The notes under the pieces are model-generated. The model was not told the origin of the DNA, searched no databases, and was given only the letters and a program-made list of their open reading frames with translations. The position numbers and the translations under genes were made by a program. This document shows positions 33,430 to 41,584 of a stretch of DNA of 64,000 nucleotides, in pieces (position 1 is the stretch's first letter; each line of letters begins with the position of its first letter). The DNA is from Clostridia bacterium. GTDB lineage: Bacteria; Bacillota; Clostridia; Christensenellales; Borkfalkiaceae. Where the stretch lies: positions 1-64,000 of the forward strand of contig JAGAJI010000033.1 of assembly GCA_017626135.1 (NCBI GenBank), in the 5' to 3' direction.

Positions 33430-34395
33430 TTACTCCCTTTTGTGCTTGCGATTCTTGAAGTCCTGAATCCACGCCTGAATTTTCTCCAAATTCTTATAGG
33501 CGAGCACGAATACCGTCACGATTGCCGCAACGAATACCGCCCAGATCAAAAGCCCCCACCAGGTGTTGAGCGGAATGAACTCGAACGAGTAACAAGTCCC
33601 CGACACCACGAGCAAGCGCGAAATGGTGATGATGATCAAAAAATATTTGGTCGACATGGAGGAAAGTCCTGCGATAAAACACAGCGCATCGTCGGGGAAC
33701 ATGGGCAAAACGAACATCATGGACAATAAGAGATTGTCCTTCCCCTTCAATTTTTCCTGCCATTTGCGAAGCGTGTCTTCTCCGATCATCCAGGCAACCG
33801 CCTTGCTCCCGAGTTTTCTGCCGACCAAAAACGCGGTGACGGACGCCGGCAAAATGCCCGCTAAACTAAAAAGCATCGTCTTGAAAGGCCCGAACAACGC
33901 AACGCCTGCCACCGTGCTCACGACGCTGGGAATGGGCAATAGCACTACCTGCAAATATTGCAAAAGGATATAGATGAGGGGCATCCAGACGCCTGCGCGC
34001 TCCAAATATGCCTGCAAGTTCTCCGCGCTACTGACGACCTCAAAAAACCCCGTTTTCTGCAAAGCGAACAGCAACACGAGTGCAAATAAAATCAAGAGAT
34101 AGGCGCTAAACGCCGTCTTTTCCAAGGATTCTTTCCCGGCGAGCGTAAACCAAACGCTCACGCCGCAAAAGGCGCAAAGCAAAGCGACCGCAAGTGCGAT
34201 CATCCACCCTCTATGCGCTTGCATGAACGGGATATCCGTTTCGTAAATACATAAAATCGCGAATACGATACACACCGCGGTCAAGGCGAAAAAGGTAAGC
34301 AAAAAGAGCCAACTGCGCCGCGCGGTGCTTGTCTTTTTCTCTTCCGTCTCGTCTTGTTTTTCTTCCCGTTCGTCTCGGTTGATTTCTTCTGCCAT
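33430..34395 (-). CDS. TVP38/TMEM64 (DedA-like, SNARE-associated) membrane protein
   Basis: The 321-residue product has a charged cytoplasmic start (about 1-25), then six or more membrane helices. The VTT-domain patterns include LPIPSVVSTVAGVALFGPF, GSKAVAWMIGEDT and LPMFPDDALCFIAGLSSMS. Proteins of this superfamily are linked to lipid scrambling or membrane homeostasis; the exact role of bacterial TVP38 proteins is not settled. AAGGAG lies 5 bases before the ATG at 34395. It directly follows rnhA (one-base gap), with which it is surely co-transcribed. Confidence 0.85.
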   Translation of the reverse strand: MAEEINRDEREEKQDETEEKKTSTARRSWLFLLTFFALTAVCIVFAILCIYETDIPFMQAHRGWMIALAVALLCAFCGVSVWFTLAGKESLEKTAFSAYLLILFALVLLFALQKTGFFEVVSSAENLQAYLERAGVWMPLIYILLQYLQVVLLPIPSVVSTVAGVALFGPFKTMLFSLAGILPASVTAFLVGRKLGSKAVAWMIGEDTLRKWQEKLKGKDNLLLSMMFVLPMFPDDALCFIAGLSSMSTKYFLIIITISRLLVVSGTCYSFEFIPLNTWWGLLIWAVFVAAIVTVFVLAYKNLEKIQAWIQDFKNRKHKRE

Positions 34396-34396
34396 A

Positions 34397-34915
34397 TTAC
34401 TCCTTATCATCTTCTTTCCCGACTTCGTTGGCGGCTTGCAATGCGGCGAGCTCCTCGGGGGATAAACGCTTTCTCAAATCGGAAATTGCCTGACGGGCGA
34501 GCTCGTCACAACGGTTGTTGTACTCGTTGTCGGCGTGACCTGCAACTTTATGGAAGGTCACTTCGTGTACGTGCGTGAGCTGATATAATTCTTCCCAAAG
34601 ATCGACGTTCAATACCGCTTTCCCGTCCGCTTTTTTCCAGTTTTTCTTCGCCCAACCGTAAATCCAACCGTTCGCAAAGGCGTTGACGGTGTAGGCGGAA
34701 TCGCTGTAAACCTCTACGATACAGGGATATTTCAAACGTTTCAGTCCCTCGATGACCGCCTGCACTTCCATGCGGTTGTTGGTCGTCTGCTTGTCGGCGC
34801 CGTTATACTCCCGCTTCACGTCACCGTACATCAAAATACCGGCGTAACCGCCCAGCCCGGGGTTTCCCGAACAAGCTCCGTCCGTATATAAAATTACCTT
34901 CTTTTTCTCTGTCAT
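34397..34915 (-). CDS. rnhA: Ribonuclease HI
   Basis: RNase HI cleaves the RNA strand of RNA-DNA hybrids. The 172-residue product has the opening LYTDGACSGNPG with the first catalytic aspartate, the glutamate in TTNNRMEVQAVIEGL, the aspartate in YSDSAYTVNA, and the histidine/aspartate pair in KVAGHADNEYNNRCDELAR. A C-terminal charged tail of about 25 residues extends past the domain. The ATG at 34915 begins the normal family N-terminus. No convincing promoter lies directly upstream; a perfect minus-strand promoter at 35301-35329 could serve. Confidence 0.95.
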   Translation of the reverse strand: MTEKKKVILYTDGACSGNPGLGGYAGILMYGDVKREYNGADKQTTNNRMEVQAVIEGLKRLKYPCIVEVYSDSAYTVNAFANGWIYGWAKKNWKKADGKAVLNVDLWEELYQLTHVHEVTFHKVAGHADNEYNNRCDELARQAISDLRKRLSPEELAALQAANEVGKEDDKE

Positions 34916-34978
34916 ACTTTCTCTTTTCAAAATGTTTTATTTTTTATCAAATTTCCCGCGATATCGCCTTAAAAACAA

Positions 34979-35007
34979 TTGACAAATTTCTTTTTTTGTT
35001 ATATAAT
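34979..35007 (+). promoter_or_regulatory. Consensus promoter of tRNA-Trp
   Basis: TTGACA (34979-34984) and TATAAT (35002-35007) are exactly 17 bases apart, 13 bases before the mature tRNA 5' end. Confidence 0.92.
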
Positions 35008-35020
35008 AGCTCTGTTACTT

Positions 35021-35095
35021 AGGGGAGTGGCTCAACGGTAGAGTAGCGGTCTCCAAAACCGTAGGTTGCGTGTTCGAATCGCGTCTCCCCTGCCA
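35021..35095 (+). tRNA. tRNA-Trp (anticodon CCA)
   Basis: The acceptor stem AGGGGAG (35021-35027) pairs fully with CTCCCCT (35085-35091), followed by discriminator G and an encoded CCA end. The anticodon loop CTCCAAA carries CCA, reading UGG. D and T arms are normal (TTCGAAT loop). It is one of only two transcription units in the window on the plus strand. Part of its 3' end is repeated 117 bases downstream. Confidence 0.97.
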
Positions 35096-35097
35096 AG

Positions 35098-35142
35098 ATA
35101 AGACGTATACACAAACGTTTTTGTGTGTGCGTCTTATTTTTT
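35098..35142 (+). terminator. Terminator of tRNA-Trp
   Basis: ATAAGACG (35098-35105) pairs with CGTCTTAT (35130-35137), with further inner pairing ACACAAA/TTTGTGT, and six or so T follow. Confidence 0.9.
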
Positions 35143-35199
35143 ATAAAACCTCGGTTAGCGTGTGACGCTGACGCTATTCCACTTCGTTTACGCCTCACT

Positions 35200-35212
35200 G
35201 TCTCCCCTGCCA
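35200..35212 (+). repeat. Duplicated tRNA-Trp 3' end
   Basis: GTCTCCCCTGCCA at 35200-35212 exactly repeats the last 13 bases of tRNA-Trp (35083-35095), including the CCA end. No anticodon arm remains upstream, so it is debris rather than a second tRNA. Confidence 0.8.
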
Positions 35213-35241
35213 AACGCTTTGGTTTATCCAAAGCGTTTTTT
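35213..35241 (+). terminator. Second terminator downstream of the tRNA debris
   Basis: AACGCTTTGG pairs with CCAAAGCGTT (loop TTTAT) and is followed by TTTTT. It follows the duplicated tRNA 3' end just as the first terminator follows the real tRNA. Confidence 0.85.
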
Positions 35242-35300
35242 ATAAAACCTCGGCTGCGTGTGACGCTGGCGCTATTTTCCAACAATCTTTCCTGCATTTG

Positions 35301-35329
35301 ATTATACCATTTTATCCTGCTTTTGTCAA
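35301..35329 (-). promoter_or_regulatory. Perfect minus-strand promoter antisense to the tRNA-Trp region
   Basis: On the minus strand TTGACA (35329-35324) and TATAAT (35306-35301) are 17 bases apart. Transcription would start near 35294 and run antisense through the repeats and tRNA-Trp towards rnhA. It may be the rnhA promoter or make an antisense RNA. Confidence 0.65.
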
Positions 35330-35368
35330 TCGACTAACGGCTTTTTGTCTTAATTATACGAAGAATGT

Positions 35369-35397
35369 TTGACCGAAAGCGTCTTTTATGTTATAAT
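35369..35397 (+). promoter_or_regulatory. Promoter of the HAD phosphatase gene
   Basis: TTGACC (35369-35374) and TATAAT (35392-35397) are 17 bases apart on the plus strand, 32 bases before the start codon. Confidence 0.85.
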
Positions 35398-35429
35398 GAA
35401 ACTATCCAACTTCTGAAAAGGATTTCACT

Positions 35430-35924
35430 ATGATTCAATGTATTCTCTTTGATCGGGACGGTACGTTGGGCGACCTGTCCGACTTGCGTTTCCCCGAGAC
35501 TTTCCGTCCCTTTGCCGATATCCCGTCCACGTTCGCAAAACTCAAAGCCAAAGGCTACTACGTTGGGATTATCACCAACCAGTCGAGCATCGCACGCGGC
35601 ACAGCCAAAGATTACGACTACGCCGCCGAATTTGCCTCCTATGGTGTCGATACGTGGAAGATATGCCCACATGACCGTGCGGACAACTGTAACTGCCGAA
35701 AACCCAAGAGCGGTTTGCTCCTTGCCGCTGCGGAAGAATTGTGCCTCTCCCCAAGTGAATGTCTCGTCGTAGGCGATCGCCTAAGCGATATTCTCTGCGC
35801 CAAAAACGCAGGGGCGAGCGCGGCGCTCGTTTTGACAGGATACGCCGAAAAGGAAGCTGTTTTAGCCACTTTCCCCGATACGCCGATTCTGAAACGATTC
35901 GACGACATTTTGAATATAGTATAA
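35430..35924 (+). CDS. HAD-superfamily phosphatase, HisB-N/GmhB-like
   Basis: The 164-residue product has the HAD nucleophile motif DRDGT (D8 and D10), the second motif ITNQSSIARG, the lysine in CRKPKSG, and the acidic motif VVGDRLSDI. A zinc-loop pattern with CPHDRADNCNC places it with the histidinol-phosphatase / D-glycero-D-manno-heptose bisphosphatase branch. A similar loop is found in GmhB. No heptose or histidine gene is near, so the substrate is unknown. It is the only protein gene on the plus strand, with its own promoter and a bidirectional terminator shared with mgtC. Confidence 0.88.
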   Translation: MIQCILFDRDGTLGDLSDLRFPETFRPFADIPSTFAKLKAKGYYVGIITNQSSIARGTAKDYDYAAEFASYGVDTWKICPHDRADNCNCRKPKSGLLLAAAEELCLSPSECLVVGDRLSDILCAKNAGASAALVLTGYAEKEAVLATFPDTPILKRFDDILNIV

Positions 35925-35960
35925 AAACGCAGTTTTTGCTCCTTGCAAAAACTGCGTTTT
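35924..35960. terminator. Bidirectional terminator between the HAD gene and mgtC
   Basis: AAAACGCAGTTTTTGC (35924-35939) is complementary to 35944-35960 across a 4-base loop. The A- and T-rich ends give a U-tract in both directions. It sits between two convergent genes. Confidence 0.92.
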
Positions 35961-35962
35961 CT

Positions 35963-36607
35963 TCAATCGCTATCACAGCGTTCTACCGAACAGATAAACG
36001 GATTTTCTTCCATCAACTGATTGAGCCACGAAGAGGAAAATTCCTTTTCCGTCGTCAACGTCGCGCTGTAAATAATCTGTCCGTTCTCTCTCGTAATCAC
36101 CAACTTGTTGAATCGATCCGTACCAAACAGCTCTTTGATCTTCAAATTCTCGTCCGTCTTTTGAATAAAAACGATTCTGACGGAGTAAGACTTCTTTTGC
36201 ACGAGCGGACGCAACGGCAAGTGCAGAATCGCTTGCACAAAGACAAGAATCAGCGTAGCTCCCGCCGCGAGAATGTATTGACCTGCGCCGCACGCCATAC
36301 CGATCCCCGCCGTTGCCCATACGCCTGCCGCCGTCGTGAGCCCGTACACTTCGTGCTGACGGTAGACGATCATACCTGCGCCAAGGAAACCGACGCCCGA
36401 AACGATCTGCGCCGCAACGCGGGCAGAGTCCGCCGATCCGTCGAATGCGTGTTTGGAAATGACCATCATAAGTGCCGCCCCGAAACATACGATCGTATGC
36501 GTACGAATCCCCGCCTTCTTGGAGCGTAACTTCCTCTCATAGCCGATCACAAAACCTAATAGAACGGACAACAATAAGTCTAATAAAAGCATCCAATCAA
36601 AATCCAC
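35963..36607 (-). CDS. mgtC: MgtC family membrane protein
   Basis: The 214-residue product has four to five N-terminal membrane helices with the family motifs GYERKLRSKKAGIRTHTIV, VSGVGFLGAGMIV and GLTTAAGVWATAGIGMACG, followed by a soluble C-terminal domain (about 140-214). MgtC proteins are linked to growth under magnesium limitation and to regulation of ATP synthase or membrane potential. The start is GTG at 36607 with GGAGGG 7 bases upstream. It has its own consensus promoter; I see no M-box in the short leader. Confidence 0.92.
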   Translation of the reverse strand: MDFDWMLLLDLLLSVLLGFVIGYERKLRSKKAGIRTHTIVCFGAALMMVISKHAFDGSADSARVAAQIVSGVGFLGAGMIVYRQHEVYGLTTAAGVWATAGIGMACGAGQYILAAGATLILVFVQAILHLPLRPLVQKKSYSVRIVFIQKTDENLKIKELFGTDRFNKLVITRENGQIIYSATLTTEKEFSSSWLNQLMEENPFICSVERCDSD

Positions 36608-36628
36608 CTTCTTTCCCTCCTTTTCTTT

Positions 36629-36657
36629 ATTATACTATAAAAACCACGATTTGTCAA
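36629..36657 (-). promoter_or_regulatory. Consensus promoter of mgtC
   Basis: TTGACA (36657-36652) and TATAAT (36634-36629) are 17 bases apart on the minus strand, 21 bases before the start codon. It begins just after the ABC transporter stop codon. Confidence 0.9.
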
Positions 36658-36668
36658 TACCCATTTTT

Positions 36669-38396
36669 TCATTCTTTGAACTGATAACGGTATAATTCCG
36701 CGTACAGTCCGCCCTGTTCAATCAGTTGTTCGTGCGAACCCCGTTCGGTGATCTCTCCGTCCGTCAAAACGAGGATTTCATCCGCATTCTTAACGGTGGA
36801 AAGCCGATGCGCCACGACGAGGGTAGTTCTGCCCACCGACAGTTCGCTCAACGCCTTTTGCACCTGCATTTCCGTCATATTGTCAAGTGCACTCGTCGCC
36901 TCGTCCAAAATCAATATGGCAGGATCTTTCAGAAAGGCACGGGCTATGGAAATACGCTGTTTCTGTCCGCCCGAAAGCTTGACGCCGCGCTCCCCAACCT
37001 CGGTATCGTATCCGTTTGGCAAGCTCATGACGTACTCGTGAATGTTGGCGCGTTTCGCCGCCTCCAACATCTCCTCTTCCGATTTATGCGGCGATCCGTA
37101 CGTGATATTTTCCCGAATCGTCCCTGCAAACAGGAACACGTCCTGCGCCACGAAAGCGATCTTGGCGCGCAAATCCTTGGACGTCACGGTGTTGATGTCC
37201 GTGCCACCGATGGAAATCCTGCCGTCGTTACACACGTAAAAGCGGGGCAACAGATTGCAAATCGTCGTTTTACCGCCCCCGGACGAGCCGACGAGCGCCA
37301 CCGTCTGCCCTTTCTTGACGGTGAACGAGACGTTTTTCAATACTTCCCCGTCCTTCCCGTCTACGCTCTTGTAACCGAAACTCACCTGATCGAAGACGAT
37401 ATCACCGTCCAGATCGCTATGTACGGGCGTTTCGGGTTCGTATTCCGAAGGAGTATCTAAAAGCTCGCAGAAGCGATTGTAGCCCGTCAACCCGTCCTGA
37501 ATTTGTTCGAACAGATTGATGAGGGTACGAATGGGGGTCAAAAGCATCGTGACGTACAGGATAAACGCCGTAAAGTCGGGCCCGTCAATCGCCCTAAAAT
37601 AGAACAACAGGCCTCCTGCCACCAAAGCGATTAAGTACAGATAATCGTTGAATGCCGACATACCTGCCTGAAAACCGCCCATCGCGCGGTAGGAATGCCC
37701 CCTCGCCTCTTTGAATTGCCCGTTGACGTTTTCAAACTTCGCGCATTCCGTCTCTTTCGCGTTGTACGCTTTGGACACGCGCACGCCCGACACGGAAGAC
37801 TCGATCTCCGCATTAAGGAGCGCCACCTTCTGACGGGACTCGTCGAACGCGCGATTCATCTTCGTTCTCGCTTTCGCGGCGAAAAAGATCATAAAGGGCA
37901 CGTAACAAAGGACAATCAACGCCAACCAAGGGTTGATCAGGCAAAGCATCACGAGCGCACCGACGATGGAAATCAAGGAGTTGAACACGTCCTCGGGCCC
38001 GTGATGCGCCAGCTCGGACACCTCGAACAAGTCGTTGAGGATACGCGACATGATACTCCCCGTCTTATTCTCGTCAAAATAAGAAAAAGGCAAGGTTTCT
38101 ATATGCTCGAACAGATCCTGTCGCATATCTCCCTGAATGCGCACGCCGAGCACGTGTCCCCAGTATCCGACGACGTAAGTAAGCGCGCATTTCACCGCAT
38201 AGATCGTAGCGAGCGCGATCGCCCAGACGATCAATAAACGCAAGTTTTCGTTTGGTACGTAGTCGTTCATGATATTGCGGGCAATCATGGGATAGAACAT
38301 ATTGCACACGGAAATCAAAAAGGAACAAATCAAGTCGATCAAAAACAGTTTTTTATGCGGTTTATAATAGTGGAAAAATCTTTTCAGTTTCTTCAT
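36669..38396 (-). CDS. ABC exporter, fused permease-ATPase half-transporter
   Basis: The 575-residue product has a six-helix type IV exporter domain (about 1-310), then an ATPase domain with Walker A GSSGGGKTT, the signature LSGGQKQR, and Walker B ILILDEATSALD with the H-loop VAHRLSTV. It should work as a homodimer, exporting lipid, drug or peptide; nothing nearby tells the substrate. GGAGG lies 5 bases before the ATG. It follows the tRNA-Thr terminator and has no clear promoter of its own, so read-through is possible. Confidence 0.92.
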   Translation of the reverse strand: MKKLKRFFHYYKPHKKLFLIDLICSFLISVCNMFYPMIARNIMNDYVPNENLRLLIVWAIALATIYAVKCALTYVVGYWGHVLGVRIQGDMRQDLFEHIETLPFSYFDENKTGSIMSRILNDLFEVSELAHHGPEDVFNSLISIVGALVMLCLINPWLALIVLCYVPFMIFFAAKARTKMNRAFDESRQKVALLNAEIESSVSGVRVSKAYNAKETECAKFENVNGQFKEARGHSYRAMGGFQAGMSAFNDYLYLIALVAGGLLFYFRAIDGPDFTAFILYVTMLLTPIRTLINLFEQIQDGLTGYNRFCELLDTPSEYEPETPVHSDLDGDIVFDQVSFGYKSVDGKDGEVLKNVSFTVKKGQTVALVGSSGGGKTTICNLLPRFYVCNDGRISIGGTDINTVTSKDLRAKIAFVAQDVFLFAGTIRENITYGSPHKSEEEMLEAAKRANIHEYVMSLPNGYDTEVGERGVKLSGGQKQRISIARAFLKDPAILILDEATSALDNMTEMQVQKALSELSVGRTTLVVAHRLSTVKNADEILVLTDGEITERGSHEQLIEQGGLYAELYRYQFKE

Positions 38397-38426
38397 ACGT
38401 CCTCCCTTCTCCTGCGAGTAAAATAA

Positions 38427-38453
38427 AAACAGAACACCACGGTGTTCTGTTTT
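38427..38453 (-). terminator. Terminator of tRNA-Thr
   Basis: ACAGAACACC and GGTGTTCTGT form a 10-bp stem with a tiny loop directly past the tRNA 3' end; TTTTTATTTT follows on the minus strand. Confidence 0.88.
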
Positions 38454-38454
38454 A

Positions 38455-38530
<76 letters not shown>

Positions 38531-38553
38531 GTCTGCGCAACGATTACTATGAT

Positions 38554-38582
38554 ATTATAGTGAAAATAATCCCATTTGTCAA
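38554..38582 (-). promoter_or_regulatory. Consensus promoter of tRNA-Thr
   Basis: TTGACA (38582-38577) and TATAAT (38559-38554) are 17 bases apart on the minus strand, 23 bases before the tRNA 5' end. Confidence 0.92.
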
Positions 38583-38629
38583 GCTTTATTATGCCCTTTT
38601 TTGAAAAAAATCCGAAAAATTTTTATCAA

Positions 38630-38657
38630 AATCCCCTCTGTGTGCACAGAAGGGATT
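38630..38657 (-). terminator. Terminator after rny
   Basis: A 13-bp stem with a C-A mismatch pairs 38630-38642 with 38645-38657. TTGATAAAAATTTTT follows on the minus strand, 9 bases past the rny stop. Confidence 0.75.
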
Positions 38658-38665
38658 GTGATGAC

Positions 38666-40279
38666 TTATTTTGCGTATTCCACACCACGGAACTCTCTGA
38701 TTACGTTTACCTTAATCTGTCCGGGATATTCGAGCTCTGCCTCGATTTTCTTTGCAATATCCTTTGCAAGGAAGAGTGCCTGCGCGTCGTCTACCTGTTC
38801 GGGCTTTACGATTACGCGGACTTCTCTACCCGCCTGAATCGCATAGCTCTTGTCTACGCCGTGGAATCCGGAAGCAATCTCTTCCAGTCTTTCCAAACGT
38901 TTCACGTAGTTGGAACCCATTTCTCTTCTCGCGCCGGGGCGAGCACCGGAAATGGCGTCTGCCGCCTGAATGAGCACCGCTTCGATCGTCTTGGGCTCTA
39001 CGTCGCCGTGATGCGCCATGATTGCGTTGACGATGTTTGCGTTTTCCTTGTATTTCTTCGCGAGGTCGGCACCGATCTGAATATGCGTGCCTTCCTGTTC
39101 CTGATCCACCGCTTTCCCGATGTCGTGGAGCAGCCCTGCGCGTTTTGCGAAGTTGACGTCCAACCCAAGCTCTGCTGCCATCTGACCCGCCAGCATGGAG
39201 ACTTCGATCGAATGTTTATAGACGTTCTGGCCGTAGCTCGTTCTGAATTTCAAACGACCGATGAGCTTGATAAGTTCGGGATGCAAGCCGAAAATTCCCG
39301 CTTCGAATACGGCGGCTTCGCCCGCTTCCTTGATCTGGAGATCCATTTCACGCGTAACTTTTTCCACCGTTTCTTCAATGCGTGCGGGATGGATTCGTCC
39401 GTCATTGATGAGTTTTTCCAAGGACAGTCTTGCAATTTCTCTTCTCACGGGATCAAACCCGGAAAGAATGACGACCTCGGGGGTATCGTCGACGATAAGT
39501 TCGATGCCCGTTGCATTTTCAAGCGCACGAATGTTTCTGCCCTCTCTACCGATGATACGAGCCTTCATATCGTCGTTGGGCAGAGGCACGACGGAAACGG
39601 TAATTTCCGCAGCCTGATCCGCCGCACATTTCTGAATGGCAAGGGAGATGATCTTCTTCGCATTGACGTCCGCTTCGTCCTTTGCCTGCTGTTCGAGGTT
39701 GCGAACCTGAATCGCAACGTCGTGACGGGTTTCGTCCAAAATTTCCTCGGTGAGCAAGCGCTTCGCTTCCTCACGGGTGAGCTGTGCAACCTTTTCGAGT
39801 TCCTGAATCATGAGTTCGTGCTGAGAGTTGAGCTTTTCCTGCAACGCCTGCACCTCTTCCTCTTTCTTCAAAAGGTTGTTTTTCTGCTGTTCGAGGACTT
39901 CCGCTTTCTTATCGATCGCGTCCTCTTTTTGCGTCAAACGCTGTTCCATACGCTGAATTTCAGCTTTCTTTTCCTTCGTTTCACGCTCGAATTCGTTTCT
40001 TAATTTCAGATCCTGTTCCTTCGCTTCAAGCAGCGCTTCTTTGAGCGCACGCTTGCTTTCTTCCTTTCCTTGCGTCTTGATCTTTTCCGCTTCCGCTTTC
40101 GCGTCTTCTTCCATTTTGCGAACGCGTTCTTCCGCAGAGCCGACTTTCTTTTCCGAATCTTTCTTATACAAGAAAAATGCAAGAAGACCGATAGCCGCAC
40201 CCGCTACAACGCCGATCGCAATACCGACAAGCCAGGGCATTGCATTGAGAAACAGGACGCTCAAATTGATTGTGTGCAT
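38666..40279 (-). CDS. rny: Ribonuclease Y
   Basis: RNase Y is a membrane-anchored endonuclease that starts mRNA decay in Bacillota. The 537-residue product has an N-terminal membrane helix (about 14-35), a long charged coiled coil (about 45-205), a KH domain with [19 protein letters not shown], and an HD domain with [10 protein letters not shown]. The ATG at 40279 has AGGAGG 9 bases upstream; a longer frame to 40429 is untranslated leader. It has a consensus promoter 130 bases upstream and a possibly structured leader. Confidence 0.96.
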   Translation of the reverse strand: MHTINLSVLFLNAMPWLVGIAIGVVAGAAIGLLAFFLYKKDSEKKVGSAEERVRKMEEDAKAEAEKIKTQGKEESKRALKEALLEAKEQDLKLRNEFERETKEKKAEIQRMEQRLTQKEDAIDKKAEVLEQQKNNLLKKEEEVQALQEKLNSQHELMIQELEKVAQLTREEAKRLLTEEILDETRHDVAIQVRNLEQQAKDEADVNAKKIISLAIQKCAADQAAEITVSVVPLPNDDMKARIIGREGRNIRALENATGIELIVDDTPEVVILSGFDPVRREIARLSLEKLINDGRIHPARIEETVEKVTREMDLQIKEAGEAAVFEAGIFGLHPELIKLIGRLKFRTSYGQNVYKHSIEVSMLAGQMAAELGLDVNFAKRAGLLHDIGKAVDQEQEGTHIQIGADLAKKYKENANIVNAIMAHHGDVEPKTIEAVLIQAADAISGARPGARREMGSNYVKRLERLEEIASGFHGVDKSYAIQAGREVRVIVKPEQVDDAQALFLAKDIAKKIEAELEYPGQIKVNVIREFRGVEYAK

Positions 40280-40329
40280 GATTTGCGCCTCCTGTATAAA
40301 ATTAAATTGATAATAATGATTATTTTTAA

Positions 40330-40383
40330 CAGATTTTAAGCCAACGCCGCCATTGAACGCGACCTTGCCCCAAGCAAAATCTG
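40330..40383 (-). other. Stem-bounded leader RNA upstream of rny
   Basis: In the 130-base rny leader, CAGATTTT and AAAATCTG (40376-40383 and 40330-40337) can pair and enclose a GC-rich 38-base core with a CTTG/CAAG mini-stem. It does not match a riboswitch class I can recognise. It may be a simple structured leader or a regulatory element for RNase Y. Confidence 0.4.
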
Positions 40384-40408
40384 ACCTATAATTTTTCTTA
40401 TCGTGACT

Positions 40409-40437
40409 ATTATACAATATTTTTTTCAAAATGTCAA
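40409..40437 (-). promoter_or_regulatory. Consensus promoter of rny
   Basis: TTGACA (40437-40432) and TATAAT (40414-40409) are 17 bases apart on the minus strand. It lies between the recA terminator and the rny leader. Confidence 0.92.
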
Positions 40438-40493
40438 TGGTTTGGCGGGAAAATTGTGAGTGCTTCGTGAAAATAATTTCTAAAATATGGAAA

Positions 40494-40517
40494 ACGGAGC
40501 AGGTTTCCCTGCTCCGT
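40494..40517 (-). terminator. Terminator after recA
   Basis: A perfect 10-bp stem (40494-40503 with 40508-40517) with a 4-base loop lies 8 bases beyond the recA stop, followed by TTTTCC on the minus strand. Confidence 0.85.
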
Positions 40518-40525
40518 GCACGTTT

Positions 40526-41554
40526 TTATTCTTCTTCCGTGGCGATTTCCGCTTTTCCCTTCGCCGCGTCGCGGATCTTCTGTTCGATTTCCGCTTTGAC
40601 TTCGGGATTTTCTTTCAGATACAGACGGAGTTTTTCGCGGCCCTGCGCAATCTTTGCGCCGTTGTAACTGAAGAAGGAACCGCTCTTGCCGATGATATCG
40701 TACTGCACGCCCATATCCATGATACAACCTTCCTGCGAGATCCCCTCGCCGAAGACGATATCGAATTCCGCCTGACGGAAGGGAGGCGCAAGTTTGTTCT
40801 TCACGACCTTCGCTTTCGTTCTGTTCCCCATCGCGCCGTCTGCGTCTTTGAGCGTATCCGTCTTGCGGACGTCCAAACGTATGCTTGCGTAGAATTTCAA
40901 CGCCTTACCGCCGGGCGTCGTTTCGGGGTTGCCGAACATGATCCCCACCTTTTCACGGAGCTGGTTGATGAAGATGACGCAAGTTTTGGATTTGTTGACG
41001 ATTGCCGTCAATTTTCTCAAAGCCTGCGACATCAGACGAGCCTGCAAGCCTACGTGCGTATCCCCCATATCCCCTTCGATTTCCGCTTTCGGCGTCAACG
41101 CCGCGACGGAGTCGATGACGATGATATCGACGGCGGAACTTCTCACGAGCGCGTCGGTAATGTCGAGCGCCTGTTCCCCCGTATCGGGCTGGGAAACGTA
41201 GAGTTCGTCCAAGTTTACCCCCAACTTCTTCGCATAGACGGGATCGAGCGCGTGCTCTGCGTCGATGAACGCCGCAACGCCGCCCATTTTCTGCGCCTCT
41301 GCGATGGCGTGGAGGGCGACCGTCGTCTTACCGGAAGATTCGGGGCCGTAAATTTCGATGATTCTGCCGCGAGGGAAACCACCAATGCCGAGCGCTAAGT
41401 CGAGGGTGAGACAGCCGCTGGGGATCACTTCGATTTCCGTGCTGCCTGCATCGTCGCCAAGGCGCATGATAGAGCCTTTGCCGTACTGCTTTTCGATCTG
41501 CAACAAGACGGCGTCGAGAGCCTTCATTTTGTCCGTGTTTTTTTCGTTTGCCAT
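40526..41554 (-). CDS. recA: Recombinase RecA
   Basis: RecA forms filaments on single-stranded DNA for recombination and SOS signalling. The 342-residue product has Walker [10 protein letters not shown] at about 69-77, the LNxxR-type segment, the DNA-binding loops with [21 protein letters not shown], and a short acidic C-terminus. Length is normal. It follows cinA (30-base gap), as in many Bacillota, with an AGGAGA site. No LexA/DinR box is seen in the short gap, so regulation would come from upstream. Confidence 0.97.
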   Translation of the reverse strand: MANEKNTDKMKALDAVLLQIEKQYGKGSIMRLGDDAGSTEIEVIPSGCLTLDLALGIGGFPRGRIIEIYGPESSGKTTVALHAIAEAQKMGGVAAFIDAEHALDPVYAKKLGVNLDELYVSQPDTGEQALDITDALVRSSAVDIIVIDSVAALTPKAEIEGDMGDTHVGLQARLMSQALRKLTAIVNKSKTCVIFINQLREKVGIMFGNPETTPGGKALKFYASIRLDVRKTDTLKDADGAMGNRTKAKVVKNKLAPPFRQAEFDIVFGEGISQEGCIMDMGVQYDIIGKSGSFFSYNGAKIAQGREKLRLYLKENPEVKAEIEQKIRDAAKGKAEIATEEE

Positions 41555-41584
41555 TTATAATTCTCCTAATTATTTTTTGCTGAT

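Larger units (their letters stand above)
35137..35276. repeat. Pair of about 40-bp direct repeats after tRNA-Trp
   Basis: The stretch 35137-35178 and the stretch 35236-35276 are nearly identical: TTTTTATAAAACCTCGG, then GCGTGTGACGCTG, then a CGCTATT-type end, with three differences and a small gap. Each includes the short hairpin GCGT-GTG-ACGC. The whole gene-free interval 35096-35429 holds two terminators, these repeats, a tRNA 3'-end copy, a minus-strand promoter and the HAD-gene promoter. Confidence 0.8.

Noticed and set aside
35019-35297. 92-codon minus-strand frame starting next to the perfect antisense promoter
   Set aside because: It runs antisense through tRNA-Trp and both terminators, has no ribosome binding site, and its internal repeats only mirror the DNA repeats. 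The transcript may be real; the protein is unlikely.
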